Positions 54,885 through 62,845 of a DNA stretch of 64,000 nucleotides are shown one piece after another. The DNA comes from Chloroflexota bacterium (GTDB taxonomy: Bacteria > Chloroflexota > Anaerolineae > Anaerolineales > Villigracilaceae): NCBI GenBank assembly GCA_021414245.1, contig JAIOOU010000015.1, positions 62,001 to 126,000 on the forward strand, written 5' to 3'. The position numbers and the translations under genes were made by a program. The notes below the pieces were generated by a model. The model did not search any database. It saw only the letters and a list, made by a program, of their open reading frames with translations, and was not told where the DNA came from. Numbering within the stretch: the stretch's first letter is position 1; the number at the start of each line of letters is the position of its first letter.

Positions 54885-55649
54885 TCAAAAGCTCCATTTC
54901 TTCAAGACATCCATCGCCTTGTAATGGGTCAGATCCAGTTGTAAAGGGGTGATCGAGACATATCCAGCGCGCAGCGCGCCAAAGTCCGTGCCGGGTTCGT
55001 CCACACCGGTGGGCGCTTCGCCGCCGATCCAGTAATAAGGCTTGCCGCGCGGATCGATGCGCTTATCCAGGGCATCGCGATAGACGCGCAATCCCTGGCG
55101 GGTGATCATGAATCCCTTCAGTTCGTTCTCCTTCAGGTATGGGACATTGACGTTCATCACCACACCCTCCGGCAGCCCGTCGGCAATGACTTTCTCGGCC
55201 ACGCGCCGTGCCACGGAGGCGGAGCAGGCATAATCCAATATATCTTTAAAGCCTTCGGGGGAATCCAGCGAAACTGCGATGCCCTGAATGCCGGCAATGA
55301 CCGCTTCCATCGCGGCGGTCACGGTTCCTGAATACGTCACATCGTGACCAAGATTGGCATTCGGATTGATCCCGGATACGACCAGATCGATCTTTTCTTC
55401 GATCAGCCCCAGGATGGGCAGGGCCACGCAGTCCGAAGGGGCGCCATCAGACATAAAGGCGGATGTTCCGTCCGCAAGCACGGTTTCCCGTACGCGCAGC
55501 GGCCTCTCCATCGTCTTCACGTGCCCCGATGCGGACCAGTTCTTGTCCGGGGCAAAGACGGTCACTTTGCCAAGCTTGCGCATTTCCTGCGCAAGGGCCA
55601 GGAGACCAGGCGCCTGCACGCCGTCGTCATTGGTTACAAGGATATGCAT
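54885..55649 (-). CDS. surE: 5'/3'-nucleotidase SurE
   Basis: The 254-residue protein starts MHILVTNDDGVQAPGLLALA, whose DD pair binds the metal, followed by APDKNWSASGHVKTM, GAPSDCVALPI and VSGINPNANLGHDVTYSGTV. These are the SurE motifs. It removes phosphate from nucleoside monophosphates. A strong bidirectional terminator at 55732-55773 separates it from upstream genes. Confidence 0.95.
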   Translation of the reverse strand: MHILVTNDDGVQAPGLLALAQEMRKLGKVTVFAPDKNWSASGHVKTMERPLRVRETVLADGTSAFMSDGAPSDCVALPILGLIEEKIDLVVSGINPNANLGHDVTYSGTVTAAMEAVIAGIQGIAVSLDSPEGFKDILDYACSASVARRVAEKVIADGLPEGVVMNVNVPYLKENELKGFMITRQGLRVYRDALDKRIDPRGKPYYWIGGEAPTGVDEPGTDFGALRAGYVSITPLQLDLTHYKAMDVLKKWSF

Positions 55650-55731
55650 GAGTTGATTTCCGACTTCCAGTTTTGAATTGATAGCGCGATTATAACCCCA
55701 TCATATTAGACAGAAGATCACTTTGGATGAT

Positions 55732-55773
55732 CATAAAAACACCCCCCATTCAAGAATGGGGGGTGTTTTTATG
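55732..55773 (-). terminator. Strong bidirectional terminator
   Basis: A 20-base-pair stem with a two-base loop. The arms begin CATAAAAACACCCCCC and are complementary to GGGGGGTGTTTTTATG. A-rich and T-rich ends make it work on both strands. It lies after the small membrane-protein frames at 55780-56220. Confidence 0.9.
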
Positions 55774-55779
55774 ATGTAC

Positions 55780-55941
55780 TTATGGCAAAGCCAACGCGAT
55801 CAGTGTAAAAACCAGGGAAACCAGGAAGGACTTGCCGAGCACCTTCAGAGCCTGCAGCCTGACCTGTTTCAATTCATTTGGGTTTTCGATCTCTTCCACT
55901 TTATCTGTTAGTTGACGTGAACCACGTCCTGCGAGGGCCAC
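55780..55941 (-). CDS. 53-codon frame continuing the 92-residue protein after an in-frame TGA
   Basis: Starting with the GTG that directly follows the TGA at 55944-55942, the frame reads VALAGRGSRQLTDKVEEIEN, then NELKQVRLQALKVLGKSFLV and a hydrophobic end SLVFTLIALALP. It is in the same frame as the preceding gene, so TGA readthrough would give one 146-residue membrane protein ending in a third helix. Alternatively the GTG (TGAGTG) allows coupled reinitiation of a separate small protein, or the gene is damaged. No separate ribosome-binding site is seen. Confidence 0.55.
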   Translation of the reverse strand: MALAGRGSRQLTDKVEEIENPNELKQVRLQALKVLGKSFLVSLVFTLIALALP

Positions 55942-56220
55942 TCAGGTCTTGTCCCGCCACTGGAAGAAACCGGCAGCAGCGGAGCCGAAGGGTAGAATCA
56001 AGCCCAGGCGCCAGACCTTGTCCGCGCCGGTGATAAGAAGGATCGCGAGCAGGACCAGGCCGAGAACGAACTGGAGGATTCCGAATCTTAGTCGTTTGCG
56101 TCTTTCAGCCGGGCTGATATTGGCAATACAGACCTCATAAGCACCATCATCATCTTCCGGGGAGGAAGATGATGGGTTAATATCAAAATTTAAAAATGGA
56201 TGTATTGATCCTGCCTGCAT
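55942..56220 (-). CDS. Small membrane protein, ends at TGA in RDKT-x-VALAG
   Basis: The 92-residue product has an acidic N-terminus and NISPAERRKRLRFGILQFVL, followed by two hydrophobic segments (FVLGLVLLAILLITGAD and LGLILPFGSAAAGFFQW). It stops at a TGA right after RDKT. From memory, related small proteins carry a cysteine at that point and continue for about 50 residues, as the frame does here. This makes the TGA either a nonsense change, a selenocysteine codon or a real stop. Confidence 0.65.
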   Translation of the reverse strand: MQAGSIHPFLNFDINPSSSSPEDDDGAYEVCIANISPAERRKRLRFGILQFVLGLVLLAILLITGADKVWRLGLILPFGSAAAGFFQWRDKT

Positions 56221-56297
56221 AAATGAGACTCCTCTTGATGAATACAGCCATGACGCTGCATGACGGGTTTTTCATACAAACCGGTTTTCACAAAAAA

Positions 56298-56330
56298 GAC
56301 GCCGGAAGAATATCAACATCTTCCGGCGTC
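56298..56330 (-). terminator. Rho-independent terminator
   Basis: Arms GACGCCGGAAGA and TCTTCCGGCGTC with a nine-base loop. On the minus strand it is followed by six T (the A-run 56292-56297 on the plus strand). It ends the VOC-protein transcript. Confidence 0.9.
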
Positions 56331-56355
56331 CTGATCGTTCAAATGTTTTTACTTT

Positions 56356-57273
56356 TTATGACGCAAGCCGCAGCACGACCCCGTTTTGCGAAGGATCAAC
56401 CAGGAGCAGGCCTTCCTCTATCTTATTGGACGGAATGCCGGCCTTGTCCACCCGCGCGATGACATCATCCAGGGCCTTTTGATTCGGCAGGTTCACAGTG
56501 AAATGGCGCAAACCGACCGCATCGGCAGGCGGAGGCGGGGCGTCTTCCCCCTGCCAGGTATTCAAACCAAGGTGATGATGATAGCCGCCTGCGGACAAGA
56601 AACCCATCTGGAACTGTTTCGCAACGCCCATCACATCGAAGCCGATCACGCCGTGGTAGAAGTCCACGGCCTCCTGAATGTTGCGCACATGCAAATGCAC
56701 ATGCCCCACCCGGGTTTCAGGCGGCACAGGGACATCCAGGCGGTCATCCTCCTTCAAATTTTTGAACAATGCCTCCACATCCAGTGGCTCGCGTCCGTCG
56801 CTCCAGGAGCCGTCGGCACGGCGGGTTTCATACTTGCCGTCCTTCATGGTCCATGAACCGTCCTCCGGGGACTCGGCATACAACTCAATGCCGTTCCCTT
56901 CGGGGTCATCCAGATAGGTGGTCTTGGTCATGATGTGGTCGGTGGGGTAATTGCGGTATTTATACACGGACAACCGCGCCACGGCCCGTGCCAGTTCGCG
57001 GCGATTTGGAAACAGCACGGCCATATGATACAGGCCGGTCACGCCGCGGTATTTTTTCAGATTGGGTTCCTCGGTCAGGCGCAGCAGGTCCGCACCGCCG
57101 GCGCCCAGCCCGGCCTTGTTGCCTTCGCGCCAGTGCAGCTGAAAACCAAGTACCTGTTGGTAGAACAGAAGCTGATTCTCCAAATTGGCAACTGTCAACG
57201 AGACATGGCCCAGCAAGGTGGCGGGATGAATCGAGAATTCAGTTTGAGCGGATGTGGTTGTCTGTGTATTCAT
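56356..57273 (-). CDS. VOC-family dioxygenase-like protein (CatE type, two domains)
   Basis: A 305-residue protein with two vicinal-oxygen-chelate modules. Metal ligands are suggested by LLGHVSLTVANLENQLLFYQ, YHMAVLFP and NGIELYAESP in the first half, and by VGHVHLHVRNIQEAVDFYHG, HHHLGLNTW and NGVVLRL in the second. The layout resembles B. subtilis CatE catechol-2,3-dioxygenase; a glyoxalase-like or other ring-cleaving role is also possible. A terminator follows. Confidence 0.85.
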   Translation of the reverse strand: MNTQTTTSAQTEFSIHPATLLGHVSLTVANLENQLLFYQQVLGFQLHWREGNKAGLGAGGADLLRLTEEPNLKKYRGVTGLYHMAVLFPNRRELARAVARLSVYKYRNYPTDHIMTKTTYLDDPEGNGIELYAESPEDGSWTMKDGKYETRRADGSWSDGREPLDVEALFKNLKEDDRLDVPVPPETRVGHVHLHVRNIQEAVDFYHGVIGFDVMGVAKQFQMGFLSAGGYHHHLGLNTWQGEDAPPPPADAVGLRHFTVNLPNQKALDDVIARVDKAGIPSNKIEEGLLLVDPSQNGVVLRLAS

Positions 57274-57348
57274 TTTCTTCCTCTAAAGGTCCATCGGTCA
57301 ATATTTTTGGGGTCAAACCGGATGGCCTATTTTACTATTCAAATCGGA

Positions 57349-57996
57349 TTAATAACCGACTTCTTCCTTGACGATGATCATCGTAATACGATTGGGGCGG
57401 ATCTCTCGGTTGACGATCAACACTTTGCTGATCGCAGTGCTGACTTTATAAAGATCCTGCATGTGCTGTTCTTCGAGGGGAAGGACATGTTCTTCCAGGC
57501 GGCGAAAGCCTTCGCTCAAATCTTTTACGATTTTTTGGGAACCAGCCACCCAGATGACATTGCCCGCGCCGGAGGCATACGGACCCAGCTGGCTGCCGGT
57601 GTTGGAGGCGATCAATACATGGCCGTCCTCGGTCACCGCATGGACGCTGCCCGCGGCATAATCCGGGCCACTGATCATCTTGCGGATCTCACGACCCTGG
57701 GTCTCGCGGTTCATCGCGAACATCTTCGGGCGCAGCGCGTTAAATCGTCCGGATTGATCGACCTCATCCTTGATGCCGGTTTGTTCAAGGGTTACCGAGG
57801 CGCCAAGAAAGACCTCTGATTCTTCAGGAACCAAACCAAGGAACAGCCGCTTTGCGTCAGCGGCATTCTCGGCAACCAAAACATGAATACCGTTGGCCTC
57901 GAGGGCCTTTGCAGTCCGCTCAATCTTCTCATTGGTTGCCTGTTTGGCAAATTCTTCGATTGGAGTGGATATGATTTTTTTATTTAAAGTTTCCAT
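57349..57996 (-). CDS. LUD-domain (LutC/DUF162-like) protein
   Basis: A 215-residue protein in which ALEANGIHVLVAENAADAKR, SEVFLGASVTLEQTGI, VHAVTEDGHVLIASNTGSQL and VIWVAGSQKIVKDLSEGF are the typical LUD-domain segments. In lactate-utilisation operons such proteins work with iron-sulfur partners LutA and LutB, which are absent nearby. It starts six bases after the F420-reductase-like gene and is probably in the same TetR-controlled unit. The ATG at 57996 is chosen. Confidence 0.82.
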   Translation of the reverse strand: METLNKKIISTPIEEFAKQATNEKIERTAKALEANGIHVLVAENAADAKRLFLGLVPEESEVFLGASVTLEQTGIKDEVDQSGRFNALRPKMFAMNRETQGREIRKMISGPDYAAGSVHAVTEDGHVLIASNTGSQLGPYASGAGNVIWVAGSQKIVKDLSEGFRRLEEHVLPLEEQHMQDLYKVSTAISKVLIVNREIRPNRITMIIVKEEVGY

Positions 57997-58001
57997 ATTA
58001 T

Positions 58002-58646
58002 TTATCCTAATATCTTTACCGTACTGCCCCAATTCGTACCCAGCGCACCCTGCAAAACGATATGCAGCAATTGCATCCCTTCGATCTGACGCGCGCGATG
58101 TAATGGACCGGTGTCAACAGTGCGCATGCCGCCATCGGTAATCAGCTGGGAGACCTTGCTCTTTGCATCGGCGTCATCCCCGGCAATAAAGACATCCAGT
58201 TTCTGACCGGCGGCTTCCCCTGCAATCAATGTGCCTGCAAAGGTGGTATTGAAGGCTTTCACGACCTTCGCGCCGGACGCCACGACTTTGGCAAGATCCT
58301 CCGCTGAGGAGGAATCAGCAGCAGTGGCGAGACCATCATAGGTGGAGTTCAACGGGTTGGCAATATCCACCACGACCTTGCCGGCGAGTTTTGCACCCAA
58401 TTGTTTTGCGATCTCCATGTTGGTACCATACCAGACGGCCAGCACAACAATATCCCCCAGCACGGCATCTCCCAGGCTGGCCGTGGAAACGGTCGCGCCT
58501 TTCTTTGCGGAGGCTTTCACTTCCGCCGCGGTCTTCTCCGCCACTTCAGGATTCGCATCCACAAAAGTGACCGAGTGTCCGCCCGCTGCTGCGCGGGTAC
58601 CGATCCCGCGTCCCATGTTTCCAGATCCAATAATTGTTACGTTCAT
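58002..58646 (-). CDS. NADPH-F420 reductase-like NAD(P)-binding protein
   Basis: The 214-residue Rossmann protein starts MNVTIIGSGNMGRGIGTRAA, then VTFVDANPEVAEK, DIVVLAVWYGTNMEIAKQL, VVDIANPLNSTYD and KAFNTTFAGTL, the pattern of F420-dependent NADP oxidoreductases. AAGGAG lies about seven bases before the ATG at 58646. It is divergent from the TetR gene, with operators between, so it is probably the controlled gene. An F420-dependent oxidoreductase occurs at 43 kb. Confidence 0.85.
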   Translation of the reverse strand: MNVTIIGSGNMGRGIGTRAAAGGHSVTFVDANPEVAEKTAAEVKASAKKGATVSTASLGDAVLGDIVVLAVWYGTNMEIAKQLGAKLAGKVVVDIANPLNSTYDGLATAADSSSAEDLAKVVASGAKVVKAFNTTFAGTLIAGEAAGQKLDVFIAGDDADAKSKVSQLITDGGMRTVDTGPLHRARQIEGMQLLHIVLQGALGTNWGSTVKILG

Positions 58647-58681
58647 CTTGACTCTCCTTGAAATGTTTGATAACATACATT

Positions 58682-58697
58682 TGTTGCCTAAACAACA
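58682..58697. promoter_or_regulatory. TetR operator, site 1
   Basis: TGTTGCCTAAACAACA has inverted TGTTG/CAACA arms and lies 36 bases upstream of the F420-reductase-like gene. It matches site 2 at 13 of 16 positions. Confidence 0.7.
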
Positions 58698-58753
58698 GAT
58701 GTTGCTAATTTACCTTTTCGTACCCCTTCCGTCAACCAACAAAGAATTGGAAG

Positions 58754-58769
58754 TGTTGACTAAGCAACA
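58754..58769. promoter_or_regulatory. TetR operator, site 2
   Basis: TGTTGACTAAGCAACA is twelve bases before the TetR start codon, overlapping the leader. Two such sites in one 134-base divergent region suggest that the TetR protein represses both itself and the reductase. Confidence 0.7.
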
Positions 58770-58780
58770 AAGGAGACCAT

Positions 58781-59353
58781 ATGTTGCCAAACTCTGATGA
58801 AAAACTGGACCCGCGCGTCATTCGGACCCGCGGCCTGATCCTGCGGTCCTTTGAGGATCTGTTGGGCGAAAAAAATTTCGAGAGCATCTCCGTGCAGGAT
58901 GTGACCGACAAGGCCCAAGTCAACCGCGCCACCTTTTACGCCCACTTTCAGGATAAATACGCCCTGCTCGATTATTCGATCACCCAGATGTTCCGGCAGG
59001 AGATCAAGAAACGCACCCTGGACGCCTGTCACTACACACACGACAATTTAAGAAACCTAATCCTGGCGGTATGTGAATTTCTGGGCCGCATTCACACCAG
59101 CTGCGCCCAGCCTCACCAGCAATTTGAATCGCTGGTGGAGACCCAGATCAAGCAGCAGATATTTGAGCTGTTATCGCACTGGCTGAAACAATCCAATTCG
59201 AAAGTGTCTGCGGAGATTCCCGCCACCGTGGCCACCTGGGCCATCTACGGGCTGGCTTCGCATTACAGCCATACGAAAAAGCGCCCCGTCCTCGAAAAAT
59301 TCGTGGACGAAGCGCTTCCGCTCGTGGCGGTAAATCTGGAACAGTTTGCATGA
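58781..59353 (+). CDS. TetR-family transcriptional repressor
   Basis: The 190-residue protein has the TetR helix-turn-helix FESISVQDVTDKAQVNRATF followed by YAHFQDKYALLDY (about 33-65). The C-terminal ligand domain is helical with several cysteines. It is divergent from the F420-reductase-like/LUD pair, and the region between holds two matching inverted repeats. The inducer is unknown; redox or electrophile sensing is a guess. Confidence 0.88.
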   Translation: MLPNSDEKLDPRVIRTRGLILRSFEDLLGEKNFESISVQDVTDKAQVNRATFYAHFQDKYALLDYSITQMFRQEIKKRTLDACHYTHDNLRNLILAVCEFLGRIHTSCAQPHQQFESLVETQIKQQIFELLSHWLKQSNSKVSAEIPATVATWAIYGLASHYSHTKKRPVLEKFVDEALPLVAVNLEQFA

Positions 59354-59390
59354 TCAAACCGGGACATGGCGCTGCCGTGTCCCGGTTTGA
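59354..59390. terminator. Bidirectional hairpin between convergent genes
   Basis: Arms TCAAACCGGGACATGGC and GCCGTGTCCCGGTTTGA pair along 17 positions with one G-U. It fills the 38-base gap between the TetR gene and the isomerase gene. The core resembles the GGGACACAGC palindromes at 49366 and 52699. Confidence 0.8.
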
Positions 59391-59391
59391 T

Positions 59392-60447
59392 TTAAGCCAA
59401 TGATCGTTTGAAATTCAGGAAGGCATCCTCCTCGGCGGGGTCGGTGCCGTAAGCCATGGCGAGATAATAGGCCATGTAGTCCCCGAAAATGATCAGGGTC
59501 CATAAATGGGCAATGACCGAGTTGCCGCGCGCATCGATCACATCCGTGTTTAATGCCTCAAGCATGAAGGCCTGGCGCATCAAGTCCGAACGCAGGCGGT
59601 TGCGCGGATGGTCACCGGGTGCGCGCATGAAGAGGGTCATGGTGTGGGCGTTCAAGGTCGGGTTCGGATTGAGCGTGGCGCCCAGGGTGTTATGGGTGGC
59701 TTCCGGAATGATCTCAAAATTCGCCCCAGCCTTGGCGAGCTGATTGATCTGGGTTTTCCACCTTCTGGCAACAGGTGCAAGGGTCTCCGTGCCCACAAAG
59801 GTGACCCAGCGCCCCACCAATTGACCCGCATAGCGTTTGGCGGGATTCCTGGCGGCGATCACCTCCGCGACAATGTGCTGCTGGGATCTCTTCATCATCG
59901 CAATGGCCTCTGCAACATCAGCGGCAGGATCGGGAATCAAACCAAGGCGGGAGAACAACGCCAGCAGCAATCCGAATGGAAAAGCAATCCCCATGGTGTC
60001 CATGCCGGCGTATTCGTACTTCCAGACCGGAAGTTTCTTTTCCAGCGCACGTTCGCTCAACCTGCCGCCAGTGGAGAGCACAAGCAAGCTGCAATCATTT
60101 TTTACAGCCGCGTCAAAAGACTCCAGCACTTCCTCTGTATTCCCCGAATGAGAACAGCAGATGACCAGGGTCTGTTTATCCTTTGCGAACGCAGGCAGGC
60201 CATAGCCGCGGTGAACAACCAGGGGCAGTCGAATGCCTGACGAAACAGCAGCAGACACCAGTTCGGCAGCGATCGCCGAGTCACCCATTCCACAAATCAA
60301 AATGTTTTGGATGGTCTTGAAATCGGGAAGAGGCTGTGCCATCCCCAAGTCCCAGGCGCTTTGCAACTGGTTAGGCAGACCGTCAATTTGAGCCAGCATG
60401 TTGTGTGTGTCGATTTTTTTGAAAAGCTCGAGGTCGTCCAGGTTCAT
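59392..60447 (-). CDS. Bifunctional phosphoglucose/phosphomannose isomerase
   Basis: The 351-residue SIS-domain protein has ILICGMGDSAIAAEL and ICCSHSGNTEEVLESF, the two sugar-phosphate-binding stretches, and late PEATHNTLGATL with H near the catalytic position. The layout matches the archaeal/Chloroflexota bifunctional PGI/PMI family, which interconverts glucose-6-phosphate, fructose-6-phosphate and mannose-6-phosphate. It can supply mannose-6-phosphate toward GDP-mannose, the substrate of gmd in this window (inference). It overlaps the S10 peptidase stop (TAATG). Confidence 0.9.
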   Translation of the reverse strand: MNLDDLELFKKIDTHNMLAQIDGLPNQLQSAWDLGMAQPLPDFKTIQNILICGMGDSAIAAELVSAAVSSGIRLPLVVHRGYGLPAFAKDKQTLVICCSHSGNTEEVLESFDAAVKNDCSLLVLSTGGRLSERALEKKLPVWKYEYAGMDTMGIAFPFGLLLALFSRLGLIPDPAADVAEAIAMMKRSQQHIVAEVIAARNPAKRYAGQLVGRWVTFVGTETLAPVARRWKTQINQLAKAGANFEIIPEATHNTLGATLNPNPTLNAHTMTLFMRAPGDHPRNRLRSDLMRQAFMLEALNTDVIDARGNSVIAHLWTLIIFGDYMAYYLAMAYGTDPAEEDAFLNFKRSLA

Positions 60448-61928
60448 TAACTTGCATCCTTGATGAATTTGGTCAGGTCCTTCTTGAGGGTCTTGAGTGA
60501 CGGCATATGGACATACATCATATGGCCCGCTTCGTAATATCCCATGCTGATGTTTTTTCTCAAAGACTCATCCAGCCCGAGATGGTCAAAGGTGTATTCG
60601 GTCGCGGAATAAGGCGTGCCGAGGTCGTAATATCCGTTGGCCACAAAGACTTTCAGATATTTATTGAAGGTCATCGCGCCGCGCAGGGTCTCGGCCACAT
60701 TGACATATTGATTTTGAAAATAACTGTACGACCATTGCATCCAAACCTTGTCGCTTAGAATTTCATAAGGTGTATCGGTCTCGAATTTCAATTCGGTGCG
60801 GACATAATCATTGAAGGCGGCCGTATAGGGTCCGTTGACCTGCGCGAAGAGCGGGTCATATTCCGGTGTGGCGGTGACTCCGATGCGGTCCATGCCGGTG
60901 TAGCGGCTGTCCAAACGGCCGACGGTCTTTCCGCGCTCGCGCAGGAGCTCCTTGAAATAATGCTGGTCGAGGATGCGCAGGTTGCTGCGCTCGATGAATT
61001 CCTGCGAGATGCCGGTGTAGCGAGAAAGTTTCTCGACAATGCTGGCGCGTTCCTCGGGCATGAGAGCGGCACCCTTGAGCAGGGCGCTGGCATATTCGCC
61101 CCATGCAAATTCCCTGGCTTCCTTGAGCACATTTTGCAAAGAGGCTTTGAACTTTAATTTTCCGTGATACCAGGCCGTGGCCGCATAAGCCGGGACAAAG
61201 AGAATATAAGGGAGATCATTGTTCAGGTTGAAATCAATGGTGGTGAAATCCAGCACGGCCGAGATGAGCATCAGCCCGTTCAAGAGCAGGCCGTGACGGT
61301 CCTGCAAATATCCGGAGAGACCCGCCGCGCGGGTGGTCCCGTAGGATTCACCGGCCAGGAATTTCGGGGAAAGCCAGCGATGATAGCGCGTGGTGTACAG
61401 GCGGATGAAATCACCGACCGAGGCGATGTCCTTGGTGAAGGTGTGCCATTCCCTCGACTTCTCCCCTTCCACAGGGCGGCTGTAGCCGGTGCTCATGGGA
61501 TCGATAAAGACCAGGTCGGTCTCATCCAGGACCGAGAATTGATTGTCGGTTATTTTGAAGGGAGGCTTCGGCATCTCGCCTTCGTCGGTGAGGACCACGC
61601 GGCGCGGTCCCAACAGACCGAGGTGCAGCCACACGGACGAGGAGCCGGGTCCGCCGTTGAAGGAGAAGGTGACCGGACGTTTGGATTTATCCCTGACGCC
61701 ATCCATGGTGTAGGCCACGAAGAAGATCTGCGCGCGGGCTTTCTCGATCTCCGTGTCCTTCTCCTTGTCATTGACCTCCTCCTTGAGCACCATCGTACCG
61801 GTGGTGACGGTATATTTGATGACCTTGCCGCCGATCTTTACGGTGTGTTTGGTTTCGACAAGATTGTCCTTGGGGACAGGCTTGTCTTCCTTCTTTTCTT
61901 CGGGTTTGGTTTCGGTTTTATCAGCCAC
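60447..61928 (-). CDS. S10-family serine carboxypeptidase-like protein
   Basis: The 493-residue protein has FSFNGGPGSSSVWLHLGLLG (about 88-107), the oxyanion region of S10, and LAGESYGTTRAAG with S195 as nucleophile. D435 in NGYYDLGTPY and H469 in EAGHMMYVHMPS complete the triad. The N-terminus is lysine- and glutamate-rich (KTETKPEEKKEDKPVPKDN) with no signal peptide, unusual for a family that is normally secreted. The start ATG is clear of the rsmI gene. It cleaves C-terminal residues from peptides (family knowledge). Confidence 0.88.
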   Translation of the reverse strand: MADKTETKPEEKKEDKPVPKDNLVETKHTVKIGGKVIKYTVTTGTMVLKEEVNDKEKDTEIEKARAQIFFVAYTMDGVRDKSKRPVTFSFNGGPGSSSVWLHLGLLGPRRVVLTDEGEMPKPPFKITDNQFSVLDETDLVFIDPMSTGYSRPVEGEKSREWHTFTKDIASVGDFIRLYTTRYHRWLSPKFLAGESYGTTRAAGLSGYLQDRHGLLLNGLMLISAVLDFTTIDFNLNNDLPYILFVPAYAATAWYHGKLKFKASLQNVLKEAREFAWGEYASALLKGAALMPEERASIVEKLSRYTGISQEFIERSNLRILDQHYFKELLRERGKTVGRLDSRYTGMDRIGVTATPEYDPLFAQVNGPYTAAFNDYVRTELKFETDTPYEILSDKVWMQWSYSYFQNQYVNVAETLRGAMTFNKYLKVFVANGYYDLGTPYSATEYTFDHLGLDESLRKNISMGYYEAGHMMYVHMPSLKTLKKDLTKFIKDAS

Positions 61929-61959
61929 GCGGGTCTCCTTGGAAAAATATCCGGAAATT

Positions 61960-62784
61960 TTATTTGATTTGATTGATCAGCGCGTACACATCTTTTTTAT
62001 TCCATCCGCTGGTCTCTGCCAGTTGCGCGGAAATTTCCTTTGCAGGCCTGCCTGCCTTCAATTCCTTCTTAATGGCTTTCAGCAATTCCGCCTCGGTCCA
62101 TTGCTGTTTCTCCCCCGCTGCGCGTCCCTCAATGACCAGGGTGAATTCCCCGCGCGGCTCTTTGGATCTAAAGTATACAAGCGCCCCGCTGACGGGTCCG
62201 CGCCAGAATTCCTCGTAGAGTTTGGTCATCTCGCGCGCCACGCAGATGCGCCGGTCACCCAGAACGGCGAGAATATCCTCCAGCGAGTCGAGGATGCGGT
62301 GAGGGGATTCCAAAAAGATCAGGGTGTAGGCCAGATTTGAAACCTGATCCATCGTCTTGCGGCGGTCAGTGGCTTTATGCGGAAGATATCCGAGATAGAG
62401 AAAGGAGTCCGTGGGCAGGCCGGAGACAGTCAACGCGGCGATGGGAGCCGAGGGACCGGGAACAGGCCGGACGTCGAAGCCTGAAGCGAGCGCCGCCTTG
62501 ACCAGTTCATAGCCCGGGTCATTGATCGCCGGAGTCCCGGCATCCGAGACCAGAGCCACATCCCCGCCGGCCAATGCCTCCAGAATGCGGTCCAGTTTGT
62601 GAATCTTGTTGTGTTCAAAATAACTGGTGAGTGGGGCGTTGATCTCAAAATGTTTCAGCAAAGTGCCGGTGTGACGGGTATCCTCGGCGGCGATCAGCAC
62701 CGATTCACGCAGGATGCGCACCGCACGCGGGGAGAGGTCTTCCAGATTTCCGATCGGTGTGGCGACGAGATAGAGGATTCCCAT
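61960..62784 (-). CDS. rsmI: 16S rRNA 2'-O-ribose C1402 methyltransferase RsmI
   Basis: The 274-residue tetrapyrrole-methylase-fold protein starts GILYLVATPIGNLEDLSPRA and has IAAEDTRHTGTLLKHF, ALVSDAGTPAINDPGY and VRPVPGPSAPIAALTVSGLP. These are the defining RsmI motifs. It 2'-O-methylates cytidine 1402 in the ribosomal P site. It is followed by the S10 peptidase on the same strand. Confidence 0.96.
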   Translation of the reverse strand: MGILYLVATPIGNLEDLSPRAVRILRESVLIAAEDTRHTGTLLKHFEINAPLTSYFEHNKIHKLDRILEALAGGDVALVSDAGTPAINDPGYELVKAALASGFDVRPVPGPSAPIAALTVSGLPTDSFLYLGYLPHKATDRRKTMDQVSNLAYTLIFLESPHRILDSLEDILAVLGDRRICVAREMTKLYEEFWRGPVSGALVYFRSKEPRGEFTLVIEGRAAGEKQQWTEAELLKAIKKELKAGRPAKEISAQLAETSGWNKKDVYALINQIK

Positions 62785-62818
62785 GCAGATATTTTATCAC
62801 CCGCCTTCTTGAAAAGAA

Positions 62819-62842
62819 AACCGGGCGCTTACGCGCCCGGTT
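62819..62842 (-). terminator. Rho-independent terminator after the kinase gene
   Basis: Arms AACCGGGCGC and GCGCCCGGTT with a TTAC loop. On the minus strand it is followed by TTCTTTTC. It lies six bases after the kinase stop codon. Confidence 0.85.
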
Positions 62843-62845
62843 CGA

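Noticed and set aside
55723-55911. Small plus-strand frame across the strong terminator.
   Set aside because: Its first codons lie in the terminator stem, and the other strand carries the more convincing continuation of the 92-residue protein.
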